From Pedobacter metabolipauper (lineage in GTDB: Bacteria; Bacteroidota; Bacteroidia; Sphingobacteriales; Sphingobacteriaceae), in the NCBI RefSeq assembly GCF_004362715.1, contig NZ_SNYC01000009.1, positions 146,293-210,292 of the forward strand: a stretch of DNA of 64,000 nucleotides, in the 5' to 3' direction. The notes beneath the pieces were generated by a model. It ran no database searches and was not told the DNA's origin. It worked only from the letters and a program-made list of their open reading frames with translations. How positions within the stretch are numbered: the stretch's first letter is position 1; every line of letters begins with the position of its first letter. The translations under genes and the position numbers were made by a program. Positions 24,248 through 34,119 of the stretch are shown here, in pieces.

Positions 24248-26125
24248 ATGAAGCGTACTGAAAATATTAAGCATTCCGATTCCTTAAGCGAAGTTCACCA
24301 AAGTGTAGATACGAGTAAACGTACCGGATGGAAACGCATCTTGTCATTTATTGGTCCTGCTTACCTGGTTAGTGTAGGTTATATGGATCCGGGTAACTGG
24401 GCAACTGATATTGCTGGCGGAAGTAAATTTGGCTACCAGCTGATCTGGATCCTGCTGATGTCTAACCTGATTGCCCTGCTTTTACAATCACTCAGTGCGC
24501 GTTTAGGAATTGTGCGCGGACTGGATCTTGCACAGGCTTCAAGAAACGCGTATCCAAAATGGGTTAATATTCCGCTTTTTGCGCTTGCCCAAACGGCGAT
24601 CGTTGCCTGTGATTTGGCAGAGATCATTGGTATGGCCATTGGTTTAAACCTGTTATTCGGTCTTCCGCTGATCTGGGGAATCAGCATTACGATATTTGAC
24701 ACTGTTTTATTGTTGTTCCTGCTCAATAAAGGCATGCGTAAAATGGAGGCTTTCATTGTTTCTATGGTATTTATTGTAGGCCTCTCCTTTTTGGTAGAAA
24801 TGTTCATTGTTGAACCTTCGCTAAAAGAGATCATTAAAGGGTTTGAACCTTCTATGTTATCTGGTGATGCTTTATATATCGCTATTGGTATTATTGGTGC
24901 TACGGTAATGCCGCACAATCTTTACCTGCATTCATCACTGGTGCAAACCAGGAAATTTGAGCGGGACAGTAAAGGAATAAAAGAAGCCATAAAATTCAAT
25001 TTCATTGATACTGCAGTGGCTTTAAACCTGGCTTTCTTTGTAAATGCTGCGATCTTAATTCTTGCTGCTGCCGCCTTTTTTAAAAATGGACTGCATGAAG
25101 TTGCTGAAATACAGGATGCGCATAAATTGCTTCAAAACATATTTGGAAATGTAGCGCCTGCATTATTTGCGATTGCATTGATTGCTGCCGGACAAAGTTC
25201 AACGGTTACGGGTACACTGGCTGGTCAGATCATTATGGAGGGACATTTAAAGCTGCGTATCCAACCCTGGTTAAGAAGATTGATTACGCGTTTACTTGCT
25301 ATAATCCCTGCATTTTTTACCCTGTTATTTTTTGGAGATGATGCGCTGGGCGGATTATTGATCCTTAGCCAGGTGGTGCTGAGTTTGCAGCTGGGCTTTG
25401 CCGTAATCCCGCTGATCCATTTTACCTCGGATAAAAAAACCATGATGGGCTTTGCCATCAAGCCCTGGGTTAAGGTACTGGCCTGGCTAAGTTCACTGGT
25501 TATTGTTGCATTAAATGTTAAATTGGTTATTGAGGAGATCAGTTCATGGGGGGCTGATGGCGGCTGGTATATCTATACCATTATTGTCCCGTTGGCCATA
25601 CTGATCGGACTGCTGCTTGTATTCATTTTTATCTACCCATTCATTAAGAAGAGCAGGGCCGATCATGACAATGTACCTCATGGCAATGCCTTGAATATTG
25701 AAGAGATAGAGAAGATCCATTATCTGAGAATCGGAATTACTGTTGATTTCTCTAAAAATGACCGCAATACGATCCGGCATGCCCTCATCCAGGGTGGAAA
25801 AGACGCACATTACTATTTAATTCATGTTGTAGAAACTGCTGTAGCGAGATACCATGGCAATTCTGCTATGGACCATGAGACGCAGAGCGATGCTAAAAAC
25901 CTGGAGAAATATTGTAATAACCTGGAAGAACTTGGCTATTCATCCACTGCACACATCGGATATGGGGGAACCGTGACGGCCATAGTTGAGATCAGCAACA
26001 AAAACAAGCTTGAGTTGTTAGTTATGGGTGCCCATGGGCATAAAGGGTTAAAAGATCTGATATTGGGAACTACGGTCAATTCCGTACGGCATAAAGTAAC
26101 CATACCTGTTCTGATTGTAAGATAA
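24248..26125 (+). CDS. mntH: Nramp divalent metal transporter fused to a universal stress (Usp) domain
   Basis: A protein of 625 residues, about 200 longer than ordinary MntH. Residues 30-465 form the Nramp transporter: TM1 has the metal-binding SVGYMDPGNWATD, TM6 has GATVMPHNLYLHSSLVQ, and about eleven hydrophobic helices follow in all. After a charged linker (about 466-480) the last 140 residues are a UspA domain with IGITVDFSKND and the ATP-binding signature GAHGHKGLKDLILGTTVNS. The start is one base after the mntR stop. The transporter should import Mn2+ (or Fe2+) with protons; the Usp domain may gate it by nucleotide binding, which is inference. Confidence 0.93.
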   Translation: MKRTENIKHSDSLSEVHQSVDTSKRTGWKRILSFIGPAYLVSVGYMDPGNWATDIAGGSKFGYQLIWILLMSNLIALLLQSLSARLGIVRGLDLAQASRNAYPKWVNIPLFALAQTAIVACDLAEIIGMAIGLNLLFGLPLIWGISITIFDTVLLLFLLNKGMRKMEAFIVSMVFIVGLSFLVEMFIVEPSLKEIIKGFEPSMLSGDALYIAIGIIGATVMPHNLYLHSSLVQTRKFERDSKGIKEAIKFNFIDTAVALNLAFFVNAAILILAAAAFFKNGLHEVAEIQDAHKLLQNIFGNVAPALFAIALIAAGQSSTVTGTLAGQIIMEGHLKLRIQPWLRRLITRLLAIIPAFFTLLFFGDDALGGLLILSQVVLSLQLGFAVIPLIHFTSDKKTMMGFAIKPWVKVLAWLSSLVIVALNVKLVIEEISSWGADGGWYIYTIIVPLAILIGLLLVFIFIYPFIKKSRADHDNVPHGNALNIEEIEKIHYLRIGITVDFSKNDRNTIRHALIQGGKDAHYYLIHVVETAVARYHGNSAMDHETQSDAKNLEKYCNNLEELGYSSTAHIGYGGTVTAIVEISNKNKLELLVMGAHGHKGLKDLILGTTVNSVRHKVTIPVLIVR

Positions 26126-26179
26126 AATTCAGATAAACTATACTTAATCAGCATTTGTTTCAGATATTAGCAGATTCTT

Positions 26180-26629
26180 ATGAAGAACGATATCCAAATA
26201 AAAAATAAAAGGGCTTATTTCGATTACCACATCATTGAAAAATATGATGCTGGTCTGGCCTTGCTGGGAACAGAGATTAAGGCAATCAGACAAGGTAAAG
26301 CAAATATGTCTGATGCATTCTGCATGTTCATCGGTAATGTTCTTTATGTAAGAAACCTGCACATCTCAGAGTACAGCCACAGTTCTTTTCATCATCACGA
26401 CATTAAGCGTGACCGCATCCTACTTCTTCAAAAGAAAGAACTTAAAAAACTCAAAGTAAAAAGTGAGGAAAAAGGGTATACAATTGTTCCTTTGCGAATT
26501 TTCACGAACGACAGAGGCTTTGCTAAAATAGAAATTGCACTTGCTCAGGGTAAAAAGGAATTTGACAAAAGGGACAGCATTAAGGACAGAGAGTCTAAAC
26601 GTGAAATGGACCGGGCCTTAAAGGTTTAA
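26180..26629 (+). CDS. smpB: SsrA-binding protein
   Basis: A protein of 149 residues of SmpB type, with the beta-barrel motif DYHIIEKYDAGLALLGTEIK, the central YVRNLHISEYSH and the basic tail KKEFDKRDSIKDRESKREMD. It binds tmRNA and the stalled ribosome for trans-translation. The start at 26180 gives a full-length protein. It converges on pcm with eight bases between the stops. Confidence 0.97.
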   Translation: MKNDIQIKNKRAYFDYHIIEKYDAGLALLGTEIKAIRQGKANMSDAFCMFIGNVLYVRNLHISEYSHSSFHHHDIKRDRILLLQKKELKKLKVKSEEKGYTIVPLRIFTNDRGFAKIEIALAQGKKEFDKRDSIKDRESKREMDRALKV

Positions 26630-26637
26630 GGATAAAT

Positions 26638-27294
26638 TTACCAGGCCTGATCTCCTACCAGCGGAACAAATCTAAAGGTATCCAGTTCGATCCGCTCATA
26701 ATCTGTATCGCTTACGCGAATTACTGTGACCATTTTTTGAGTTTGCTCATCACCTACCGGTATCACTAAAATGCCTCCGATCCTGAGTTGTTTTAACAAG
26801 ATCTCAGGAACAAACGGTGCTCCGGCGGTTACGATGATCTTGTGATAAGGCGCGTGCTCTGCTATACCCTTGGAGCCATCTCCGAAAAAGAAATGCGCAT
26901 TGTATCCCATGCCTGGCAAAACGCGGATGGTATGGCGGTAAATACTTTCCTGTCGTTCTATGGTATACACATTGGCACCCAGTTCCATCAGTATACAAGT
27001 TTGGTAACCTGATCCGGTACCGATTTCCAAAACTTTATCTCCTTTTTTAATGTGCAGCAGCTCGCTTTGATAGGCAACCGTATAAGGCTGTGAAATGGTT
27101 TGGCCGTCGCCAATTGGAAAGGCAATATCCTTATATGCCTGGTTCCAGAACGTTTCATCAAAAAAGAAATGACGGGGTACTTTTCCTATGGCTTTAAGTA
27201 CTTTTTTATCTTCAATACCTCTCGATTCAAGATGAGAAACTAATTTCTTTCTTGCTCCCTGTTCTCTATAATTGTCAACAAACTTGTACGCCAT
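26638..27294 (-). CDS. pcm: Protein-L-isoaspartate O-methyltransferase
   Basis: A protein of 218 residues from MAYKFVDNYREQGARK (ATG at 27294). SAM-binding motif I is VLEIGTGSGYQTCILMEL, with the Pcm-specific region IGDGQTISQPYTVAYQSELL before it and IIVTAGAPFVPEILLKQL after it. It repairs isoaspartyl residues in damaged proteins. It follows priA by about 100 nt on the same strand. A TATTTTTG -7 box (27301-27308, minus strand) lies just before the start, so it may have its own nearly leaderless promoter. Confidence 0.93.
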   Translation of the reverse strand: MAYKFVDNYREQGARKKLVSHLESRGIEDKKVLKAIGKVPRHFFFDETFWNQAYKDIAFPIGDGQTISQPYTVAYQSELLHIKKGDKVLEIGTGSGYQTCILMELGANVYTIERQESIYRHTIRVLPGMGYNAHFFFGDGSKGIAEHAPYHKIIVTAGAPFVPEILLKQLRIGGILVIPVGDEQTQKMVTVIRVSDTDYERIELDTFRFVPLVGDQAW

Positions 27295-27393
27295 AGCAAT
27301 CAAAAATAGCTTTTTGAATCTTAATACGCTTAATTTTTTAGTGGTAAAAAATGAAAAATCTGCTAATCTACACAGGATCAATTGCAATACTTA

Positions 27394-29874
27394 TCAATAC
27401 GGATCTACATCTACCTGGATGTTTGCACCCCTAAATTCTTTTTCAGATTGAAATTGCAGGATGATCTCCCTTAATACAGATTTTACCTTTTGTATAGAAG
27501 TATCTTTATCACTCTTAATGATCACCTGCTTGATGTAATAATTCCTGATCCTTGATACCAACGGCTGCTCAGGCCCCAAAACACGCTTACCCAGCTGCAT
27601 TCTTAATGCAGTTGCAAACTGCTGGGATGCCACATTCAGCACATCATGGTCCTTATGCCTGATATTGATAAAGATGAGCCTGGTAAATGGCGGATAATTA
27701 AATTGCTTACGTTCTGCAAGTTCTTCGGCATACATTTCCTGGTATTTATTATCAATTACCTGTGTAATGATGCGATGATCATCCGCATAGGCTTGTATGA
27801 TCACCTTACCCTGCTTATCTCTCCGGCCTGCTCTGCCGGCCACCTGTGCAAGCAACTGATAGCTTCTTTCAAAGGCCCTAAAATCCGGGTAGTTTAACAG
27901 GGTATCTGCATTAATTACACCGATAAGTGTGACATTATCAAAGTCGAGCCCTTTGGCCACCATTTGGGTACCGATCAGTATATCGGTCTTTTTATTTTGA
28001 AATTCTGAGATGATCTGCTGTAAACCATTCTTAGTACGAGTACTATCCACATCCAGCCTTGCAATTCTTGCTTCAGGAAAAATAAGACTCAATTCTTCTT
28101 CTACACGTTCTGTTCCAAAGCCTTTTTGTTCAATATGTACCGATCCGCAAGCGGGGCAGATATTAATACTGCTCTGATGGTAACCACAGTAATGGCAGTG
28201 CAGCTTTCCGCTTGTTTTGTGATAGGTTAGGCTGACATCACAATTTACGCATTTAGGCGCATAGCCGCAGGTGGCACAAATTAAGATGGTTGCATATCCC
28301 CTCCTGTTCTGGAACAGGATTACCTGTTCTTTATTTTCCAGGGTAAGTGTAATCTCGTCAATCAGTTTGGATGTAAAATAAGAAACCATCTTTTTCTTTT
28401 TTGTTTCTTCTGCAATACTGATCACTTCCTGAAGCGGTAATTCTACGCCTCCGTATCGTTCATTTAGCGTAACCAATTCATATTTTCCAGCTTTCGCATT
28501 AAAGTAGCTCTCTACAGATGGCGTTGCCGATCCGAGTACGATTTTAGCGGTATGGAGATGTGCCAGGTAAACGGCCGTATCCCTGGCCTGGTAGCGTGGT
28601 GCCGGATCGTGCTGTTTATAAGATGACTCATGCTCTTCATCTACTACAATAAGCTTAAGTTCTTTAAAGGGCAGAAAGACTGCTGATCTGGCTCCCAGCA
28701 CTACCCGATAGGTTCCATTTAATACCTTATTCCAGATTTCTACACGCTCATTGTTATTGAACTTGGAATGGTATACACCGATGGCATCTCCGAAGTATCG
28801 CTGGATCCGTTCTACAATTTGAGTGGTCAATGCAATTTCAGGTAATAAAAACAACACTTGTCCACCTTTTTCAATTGCCCTTTCAATAAGCTTGATATAG
28901 ATCTGTGTTTTTCCGGATGCTGTAATGCCGTGCAGCAATACGACATCTTTAACATCAAAACCATTTTCAATTTGTGTTAGTGCTGCCAACTGAGCCGGGC
29001 TCAGTTCAAAATTTGCGATCAGATCATCGCTGTTTTCATTTAACCTGCTAACTGGTTTTTTATATACTTTAAAGATTTCCTTATCTATAAGTGCTTTTAA
29101 TGCTGCTGCACCGCAATTACTTTCTTCCAGCAGCTGCTGTTTAGAGATGACCTCCTGTTGCCTGGAGAGTTTCAAAAATGCAAGAAAAGCATCCATTTGC
29201 TTTGGTGCTCTTTCTAAAACCGTAAACAGTGGTTTTAAGTTGGCTTCATCTTTATAAAAAGGCTGAAGTGACAGGAATGATTTGAGTAAGGGCTTATACT
29301 TTTCAATGACTTCTTCAGCGATATAAATAAGGCCTTTATCCAGCAGGGAATTGATGATCGGATAAACTGTTTTTTGTCCCAATAATGCAGATACATCATC
29401 TATGGTTAAGCGCGGCCTATTTTTAAATGCGGCTATGATAATTTGTTCTTTATCTGTAAACCGCATTTCATTGTATGCCGCATCTTCTTTTAATACAATG
29501 ATGGTTTCACTGGCCAGCTTTAGACCTGTTGGCAATGCGGCAGCCATTACCTCTCCTTCATTACACATGTAATAAGCAGTCATCCAGTCCCAAAGCTGCA
29601 ATTGTGCCTCCGTAACGATTGGATAGGTATCTACAACATCGATGATATATTTTGCTTCATAAATGCCTGGGGCATTCGTACTGATGCGCTTGATCAATGC
29701 TGTATAGATCTTGTTCTTTCCAAACTGCACAACTACCCGCTTCCCTACTGCCACCTGGTCATTTAAATCAAATGGTACCCGGTAAAAATAGTTTATGGAC
29801 AGCGATAATGGGAGGATCACCTCTATAAAGAGTGTTTCCCTTTCTATGAATTCAGGATCTTTAAAATCCAGCAT
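27394..29874 (-). CDS. priA: Primosomal protein N' (replication restart helicase)
   Basis: A protein of 826 residues. The N-terminal DNA-binding domain (about 1-110) is followed by a superfamily 2 helicase core with Walker A HGITASGKTQIYIK, DEEH box VVDEEHESSYKQ, motif III LGSATPSVES and motif VI QVAGRAGRRDKQG. A zinc-binding insert carries four CxxC pairs (CATCGYAPKCVNC, HCHYCGYH, NICPACGS). The protein reloads DnaB at repaired forks. The start is fixed by a TAATG overlap with the DUF423 stop. It is placed in a DUF423-priA-pcm run. Confidence 0.97.
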   Translation of the reverse strand: MLDFKDPEFIERETLFIEVILPLSLSINYFYRVPFDLNDQVAVGKRVVVQFGKNKIYTALIKRISTNAPGIYEAKYIIDVVDTYPIVTEAQLQLWDWMTAYYMCNEGEVMAAALPTGLKLASETIIVLKEDAAYNEMRFTDKEQIIIAAFKNRPRLTIDDVSALLGQKTVYPIINSLLDKGLIYIAEEVIEKYKPLLKSFLSLQPFYKDEANLKPLFTVLERAPKQMDAFLAFLKLSRQQEVISKQQLLEESNCGAAALKALIDKEIFKVYKKPVSRLNENSDDLIANFELSPAQLAALTQIENGFDVKDVVLLHGITASGKTQIYIKLIERAIEKGGQVLFLLPEIALTTQIVERIQRYFGDAIGVYHSKFNNNERVEIWNKVLNGTYRVVLGARSAVFLPFKELKLIVVDEEHESSYKQHDPAPRYQARDTAVYLAHLHTAKIVLGSATPSVESYFNAKAGKYELVTLNERYGGVELPLQEVISIAEETKKKKMVSYFTSKLIDEITLTLENKEQVILFQNRRGYATILICATCGYAPKCVNCDVSLTYHKTSGKLHCHYCGYHQSSINICPACGSVHIEQKGFGTERVEEELSLIFPEARIARLDVDSTRTKNGLQQIISEFQNKKTDILIGTQMVAKGLDFDNVTLIGVINADTLLNYPDFRAFERSYQLLAQVAGRAGRRDKQGKVIIQAYADDHRIITQVIDNKYQEMYAEELAERKQFNYPPFTRLIFINIRHKDHDVLNVASQQFATALRMQLGKRVLGPEQPLVSRIRNYYIKQVIIKSDKDTSIQKVKSVLREIILQFQSEKEFRGANIQVDVDPY

Positions 29875-30260
29875 TATTTATGTTTTAAAGCGGCTGCCAG
29901 CATCAGCACCCAGCCCATAATTAACAATAAGCCTCCAATCGGTGTAACCGGGCCAATATAATCTACAAAGCCAATATTTAATACAGTCCGCGTAGCTAAT
30001 AAGTATAAAGAACCAGAAAAAAGTAAGATACCCAATGAAAAAGAGAGATAAGAAAGATGGATCAGCTTCGTATTTTCTGTTTTAACCTGAGAAAGGAACA
30101 GCAATGCAAACGTATGATAGAACTGATATTCTACCCCTTTAGCCCATATTTCCAATTCGTTTACTTCCAATACCCGTTTTAAAGCATGTGCGCCAAAGGC
30201 ACCAAGAATCACTGCCAGGGCACCCAATACAGATGCGGTTATTATTATACGTTTAGCCAT
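29874..30260 (-). CDS. DUF423 small membrane protein
   Basis: A protein of 128 residues with four predicted membrane helices. It has the family signature LGAFGAHALK near the N-terminus, VEYQFYHTFALLFL in the second helix and GPVTPIGGLLLIMGWVLM in the last. Members of this family (YgdD type) are inner-membrane proteins of unknown function. It overlaps the priA start by one base (TAATG). On the minus strand TAATTTTG (30282-30289) matches the -7 consensus upstream of its start. Confidence 0.88.
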   Translation of the reverse strand: MAKRIIITASVLGALAVILGAFGAHALKRVLEVNELEIWAKGVEYQFYHTFALLFLSQVKTENTKLIHLSYLSFSLGILLFSGSLYLLATRTVLNIGFVDYIGPVTPIGGLLLIMGWVLMLAAALKHK

Positions 30261-30348
30261 TGTGTACCGGATTTAAAAAAACAAAATTAACAAACTTGAC
30301 TGCATTTTTATTAATGCCAACTATTAAAATTAAATTTGTAGCTAACAA

Positions 30349-31947
30349 ATGAAAAAAATACTTTTTATCATCATTGCGTTATTTGCAGCCATTGTAACCA
30401 TGGCGTATCTGTACTTCTCCAGGTTAAATGCAGACCAAAAGAATTCGGAAAGCAGCCTGTATGCTGCGACTGTAAATTCTGCACTTATTTTCTCGTTTGA
30501 GAATGACAAAAGCATCCTGGAACTGCTAAAGAGCCAGGGTCTTTTGCAGCAAATGACAGGTGAAGAAAAGTATGCGCAATTGATCTCCCTAAAAACACAT
30601 GTTCTTAGTCTGCCGCTTTTAAGTAAGGCCATAGAACATCAGCCCATTTTCATCAGCCTCATCCCTGGTAAGGACAAAAGCATAGATTTTCTGTACAGCA
30701 CACAACTGAATCCAGATGCTGACCGCTCAAAGCTTTTTAGTTACTTAAGTAATCAACAGCTAAAAATAAGCCGGGAAAAAGAACTCACAAAGATAACGCT
30801 GACAGACAGCAGTGTGTTCTATTTGGGCAGCAAAGAGAATTTATTATTATTGTCCAGCTCATCAGCTGCAGTATCAAATGCATTGAAGGCAAACTTTACG
30901 GCAAAAAATGAATTTGTTGAATACATTAAATCCAACACTACCCTAACTAAAAATTCACTGGCACAGCTTTATGTTAACTTCTCAAATATGCCGGGTTTAC
31001 TGGCTTCAGCAATTGCCGGAAATTTAACGGGGGAATTGGCTGTTTTCAATAAGCAAAATGCTTTTGCTTATTTGGTTTATAATTTCAGTAAGGAAAAAAT
31101 ACTCTTTACAGGGGATACAAAAGTTAATGATCCTGGCAGTTACTACCAGTTATTTGCAAAACAGGAATCTCAAAAGATCAGTATAAATAATATCCTGCCC
31201 AATAATACGGCTAACTATACCATTTTTACAATAGGTAATTATACGGAATGGAAAAAATCGCTTAATGAATGGTTGACTTTAAGAAAAGAGGACAAAGTAT
31301 TACTGGAAGAAATAAATAGCATCAATCAAAAGTACCGGATTGACCTGGAGCAGATTTTCCCTAAATATTTTAAAGATCAGATGATTACTTTTCAATTGAG
31401 TACAACTGAAAAAATTGGGGCGATCAACTTAACAAATGGCGACAAGGTTGGCCAGCTGCTCCTGGATCTAAGCAGCGATTACAACGATCAGATCAAGATT
31501 TTTAAAGAACCTGATCTATTGTATGCTTATTTTGGTGAACCATTTAAAAAATTTAAAAGGCCTTATTATGTGATTATAGACAATTACCTGATTTTTGCAA
31601 ATAATGCCAGTACTTTAGAATCCTTTTTAAACGCTTATGCCAGCAACAGGTTATTTATAAATGATACGGCGTATAGCAATGCCATCAACCAGGTTCCTGC
31701 AAACGCAGGGATCAGCTTCTTTATTGATCCTAAAAATTCATCAGGGCTATTTAGTAAAAATATTTATTTACCGTATTACAGATACCTGAATGCGAAGAAC
31801 GGATTAAAAGGGTACACCGCTTTCCTTTACCAGTTAAATCCGGAAGGCAGCAAATTCCAGACCCATATGCTGCTCAGTAAAGCAACTGAATCTTTGAATG
31901 CGGATACTTTAACAATAGAAATTGATTCGTTGACAATTACGAAATAA
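30349..31947 (+). CDS. Envelope-anchored protein of unknown function
   Basis: A protein of 532 residues with an uncleaved-looking N-terminal anchor (ILFIIIALFAAIVTMAYLYF) and a large extracytoplasmic part. The body has long alternating beta and helix segments without cysteine motifs or catalytic signatures; repeated patterns such as FFYLGSKENLLLLSSSSAAVSN-like stretches and YYVIIDNYLIFANNASTLE suggest two similar halves. It resembles DUF3352-type surface proteins only loosely. A TAAATTTG -7 box (30331-30338) lies 10 nt before the ATG. The next gene encodes an outer-membrane protein, so an envelope role is likely. Confidence 0.7.
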   Translation: MKKILFIIIALFAAIVTMAYLYFSRLNADQKNSESSLYAATVNSALIFSFENDKSILELLKSQGLLQQMTGEEKYAQLISLKTHVLSLPLLSKAIEHQPIFISLIPGKDKSIDFLYSTQLNPDADRSKLFSYLSNQQLKISREKELTKITLTDSSVFYLGSKENLLLLSSSSAAVSNALKANFTAKNEFVEYIKSNTTLTKNSLAQLYVNFSNMPGLLASAIAGNLTGELAVFNKQNAFAYLVYNFSKEKILFTGDTKVNDPGSYYQLFAKQESQKISINNILPNNTANYTIFTIGNYTEWKKSLNEWLTLRKEDKVLLEEINSINQKYRIDLEQIFPKYFKDQMITFQLSTTEKIGAINLTNGDKVGQLLLDLSSDYNDQIKIFKEPDLLYAYFGEPFKKFKRPYYVIIDNYLIFANNASTLESFLNAYASNRLFINDTAYSNAINQVPANAGISFFIDPKNSSGLFSKNIYLPYYRYLNAKNGLKGYTAFLYQLNPEGSKFQTHMLLSKATESLNADTLTIEIDSLTITK

Positions 31948-31985
31948 TAATTCTTTTTATTCGCATTAATCAGTATTTTGCTCCT

Positions 31986-33416
31986 ATGATACGGAAATAC
32001 CTTTTGCTGTGCTTTTTAGTGATCATGGCACAACAATTACAAGCGCAGCAATACGGTTTGTTCAATACAAATACGTTGTTTGATGGGTTTGAAAATCCGG
32101 CTCAAAAGACTTTTCGATTGGATTATTCCAGGCGCTTTTCATCCAACTTTTTCCTGCCTTACTTGGGATTAAACGCTACATCCAGGGGCAGTAATGACCT
32201 GGTTAGAAGGTTGGCAAGCGATGGTGTATTTACAGCGCGTGATTTACCTTTGGGAACTAAAGAAATGAATACCGCTTATCAGAATACCAACGTATACCTG
32301 TTCGCTTTTAAAGTTTTCCAGTCGTACAAATTTCAGAAGGAGATTGGGTTCTCCTGGCAGTTGCGTACCGATGCACAGGTAGATTATACGAATGAGACCC
32401 TCGCCATTATTGACAATTACCGAAGATTTGAAGATTATTATGACACCGATTTTAACGATGCTTTTAACAACAAAGGTTATGCACAGTCTTACCACCAGTT
32501 TAGTTTAAGCTACCGGGAGAACCTGACTAAAAAACTTGCATTTGGCGGTAAAATAAGCTTGCTGAGCGGCATTACTTATAACCAGCTAAAGATTACCAAT
32601 TCAAACATCAGCCTGGCTTCTGAACAGGGGCCATTAAGCATTGCTGTGAATGGGAGCTATAGAACAAGTTTCAAATATGAGGATGAGATATCCAAAAAGA
32701 ACTTTTTCCCTAATTTTAAAAACCCAGGTATTGCATTGAGCTTTGGAACATCATATACCTCAAAAGATGGAACGTTTATCATGGCCAATATTAAAGATCT
32801 TGGCGTAATAAAATGGGCTAAAAGTTCCTATTCAGCCACCTTCAACAACATTAAAAGCCCGCTGGTGATCGATAACCCGGACCTAATGTCTTCTGATGAC
32901 CTGGAAGACGAGATCATAGACATTGTAACCCGAAGCGAAATCAACAAAAGTTTTTATACGCCAACAAATGCCAAGATCGATTTTTTAGTTTCTAAAACCT
33001 TTGATTACTATACACCAAGCCTTATCATTTCAAAGAATGTGTTGTATAAAGGCGGCGACGTTGCTTTTGTGAATAAATTTAGTTTTAATGATCTTTCGGT
33101 AAGTGCTGTGCCAACTTATAACCTGGCGGGCATTGTATCATTTGGCATGCAGGGCATGTATCAAACACCCAATTTCGAAGCTTTTTTAGGCTCGGATAAT
33201 TTATTTAAAACGGTTACCCAAACCAGGTCTGCCATTCAGCAGGATGCTGCAATAGGAAAAGGGTACAACAGTGCTTCTATCTACCTGGGTGTAGGCATAA
33301 AATTCGGCAATTTGGTAGAGCATCCGCAAAACAGCAGTACCATGCCAGGTATTGGAGAGGAAGGGTCCAGTATCTTTAAAAAGATCTTTGGTATTTTCTC
33401 TAAGAAAAAAAGGTAG
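31986..33416 (+). CDS. DUF5723-type outer-membrane beta-barrel protein
   Basis: A protein of 476 residues with a signal peptide (LLLCFLVIMAQQLQAQ). The mature part starts QYGLFNTNTLFDGFENPAQK and continues as alternating beta strands with aromatic girdles (for example FSLSYRENLTKKLAFGGKISLL), typical of Bacteroidota outer-membrane barrels of the DUF5723 group. It ends with a short basic tail (GIFSKKKR). It lies 38 nt after the anchored protein on the same strand, so the two are probably made together. Function unknown. Confidence 0.78.
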   Translation: MIRKYLLLCFLVIMAQQLQAQQYGLFNTNTLFDGFENPAQKTFRLDYSRRFSSNFFLPYLGLNATSRGSNDLVRRLASDGVFTARDLPLGTKEMNTAYQNTNVYLFAFKVFQSYKFQKEIGFSWQLRTDAQVDYTNETLAIIDNYRRFEDYYDTDFNDAFNNKGYAQSYHQFSLSYRENLTKKLAFGGKISLLSGITYNQLKITNSNISLASEQGPLSIAVNGSYRTSFKYEDEISKKNFFPNFKNPGIALSFGTSYTSKDGTFIMANIKDLGVIKWAKSSYSATFNNIKSPLVIDNPDLMSSDDLEDEIIDIVTRSEINKSFYTPTNAKIDFLVSKTFDYYTPSLIISKNVLYKGGDVAFVNKFSFNDLSVSAVPTYNLAGIVSFGMQGMYQTPNFEAFLGSDNLFKTVTQTRSAIQQDAAIGKGYNSASIYLGVGIKFGNLVEHPQNSSTMPGIGEEGSSIFKKIFGIFSKKKR

Positions 33417-34100
33417 TTATTTCTTTTTAGGTGTTGTGAACACAAAATCTTTCAGATAAAAAGGCTCAAAATAAGCCACATCTTCAAATTCTGCAGCATG
33501 AAAGGCCTGATTGGCAAGTCTGCTCATATGGGTTGCAGAGTTATAGTTTGATTCGGAAAATGCGGCATGGGCATGCTGCAGTACATCTTTGCATTTAGCG
33601 GCCCCGTCACCAATGAACGTAACTTTATTTTCTTTTAATATTTCTTCAAAACTATGCTCATCAATAATTTTAGCATTAACAGGGATTACCGGGTTTAAAC
33701 CTGCATTATAAACTGCAGTGAATACTTCCATTCTTCTGGCATCGATCATGGCACAGATCAAACCATCATAACCTGGGTTTTCTATTAAAAACCCTTCTGC
33801 CATCATTTGCAGGGTATCGATACCCAGTAGCGGTTTATCTAACGCGAAACAAAGTCCTTTTGCAGTAGAAACGCCGATTCTTAGCCCGGTATAAGAGCCA
33901 GGGCCTTTACTGACCGCAATGGCATCCAAATCTGTATACTGCAAGCCTGCAGCGGTCATAACCTCCTGAATGAACAGTGTTAAATTGCTGGCATGGATAT
34001 TATTTGCCATGCGTTCTTTCAACATTATGGTCTGCCCGTCTTTTGACAATGCAACAGAGCAAACTTGTGTAGCGGTTTCAATTTGAAGTAGAGTTGCCAT
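33417..34100 (-). CDS. tsaB: tRNA threonylcarbamoyladenosine biosynthesis protein TsaB
   Basis: A protein of 227 residues of the TsaB/YeaZ group: an N-terminal ASKHA fold with LLQIETATQVCSVAL, then the signature AVSKGPGSYTGLRIGVSTAKGLCFA and CAMIDARRMEVFTAVY. TsaB pairs with TsaD and TsaE to form t6A37 in ANN-decoding tRNAs. It is the last gene of the rpmH-rnpA-yidD-tsaB run. Its stop directly abuts the stop of the convergent barrel gene. Confidence 0.95.
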   Translation of the reverse strand: MATLLQIETATQVCSVALSKDGQTIMLKERMANNIHASNLTLFIQEVMTAAGLQYTDLDAIAVSKGPGSYTGLRIGVSTAKGLCFALDKPLLGIDTLQMMAEGFLIENPGYDGLICAMIDARRMEVFTAVYNAGLNPVIPVNAKIIDEHSFEEILKENKVTFIGDGAAKCKDVLQHAHAAFSESNYNSATHMSRLANQAFHAAEFEDVAYFEPFYLKDFVFTTPKKK

Positions 34101-34119
34101 CTGGTTAAATTAAAATGGG

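Noticed and set aside
24433..24918. A 161-codon open frame antisense to mntH
   Set aside because: It lies wholly inside the Nramp transporter, whose motifs are intact on the plus strand; the antisense reading has no recognisable feature.
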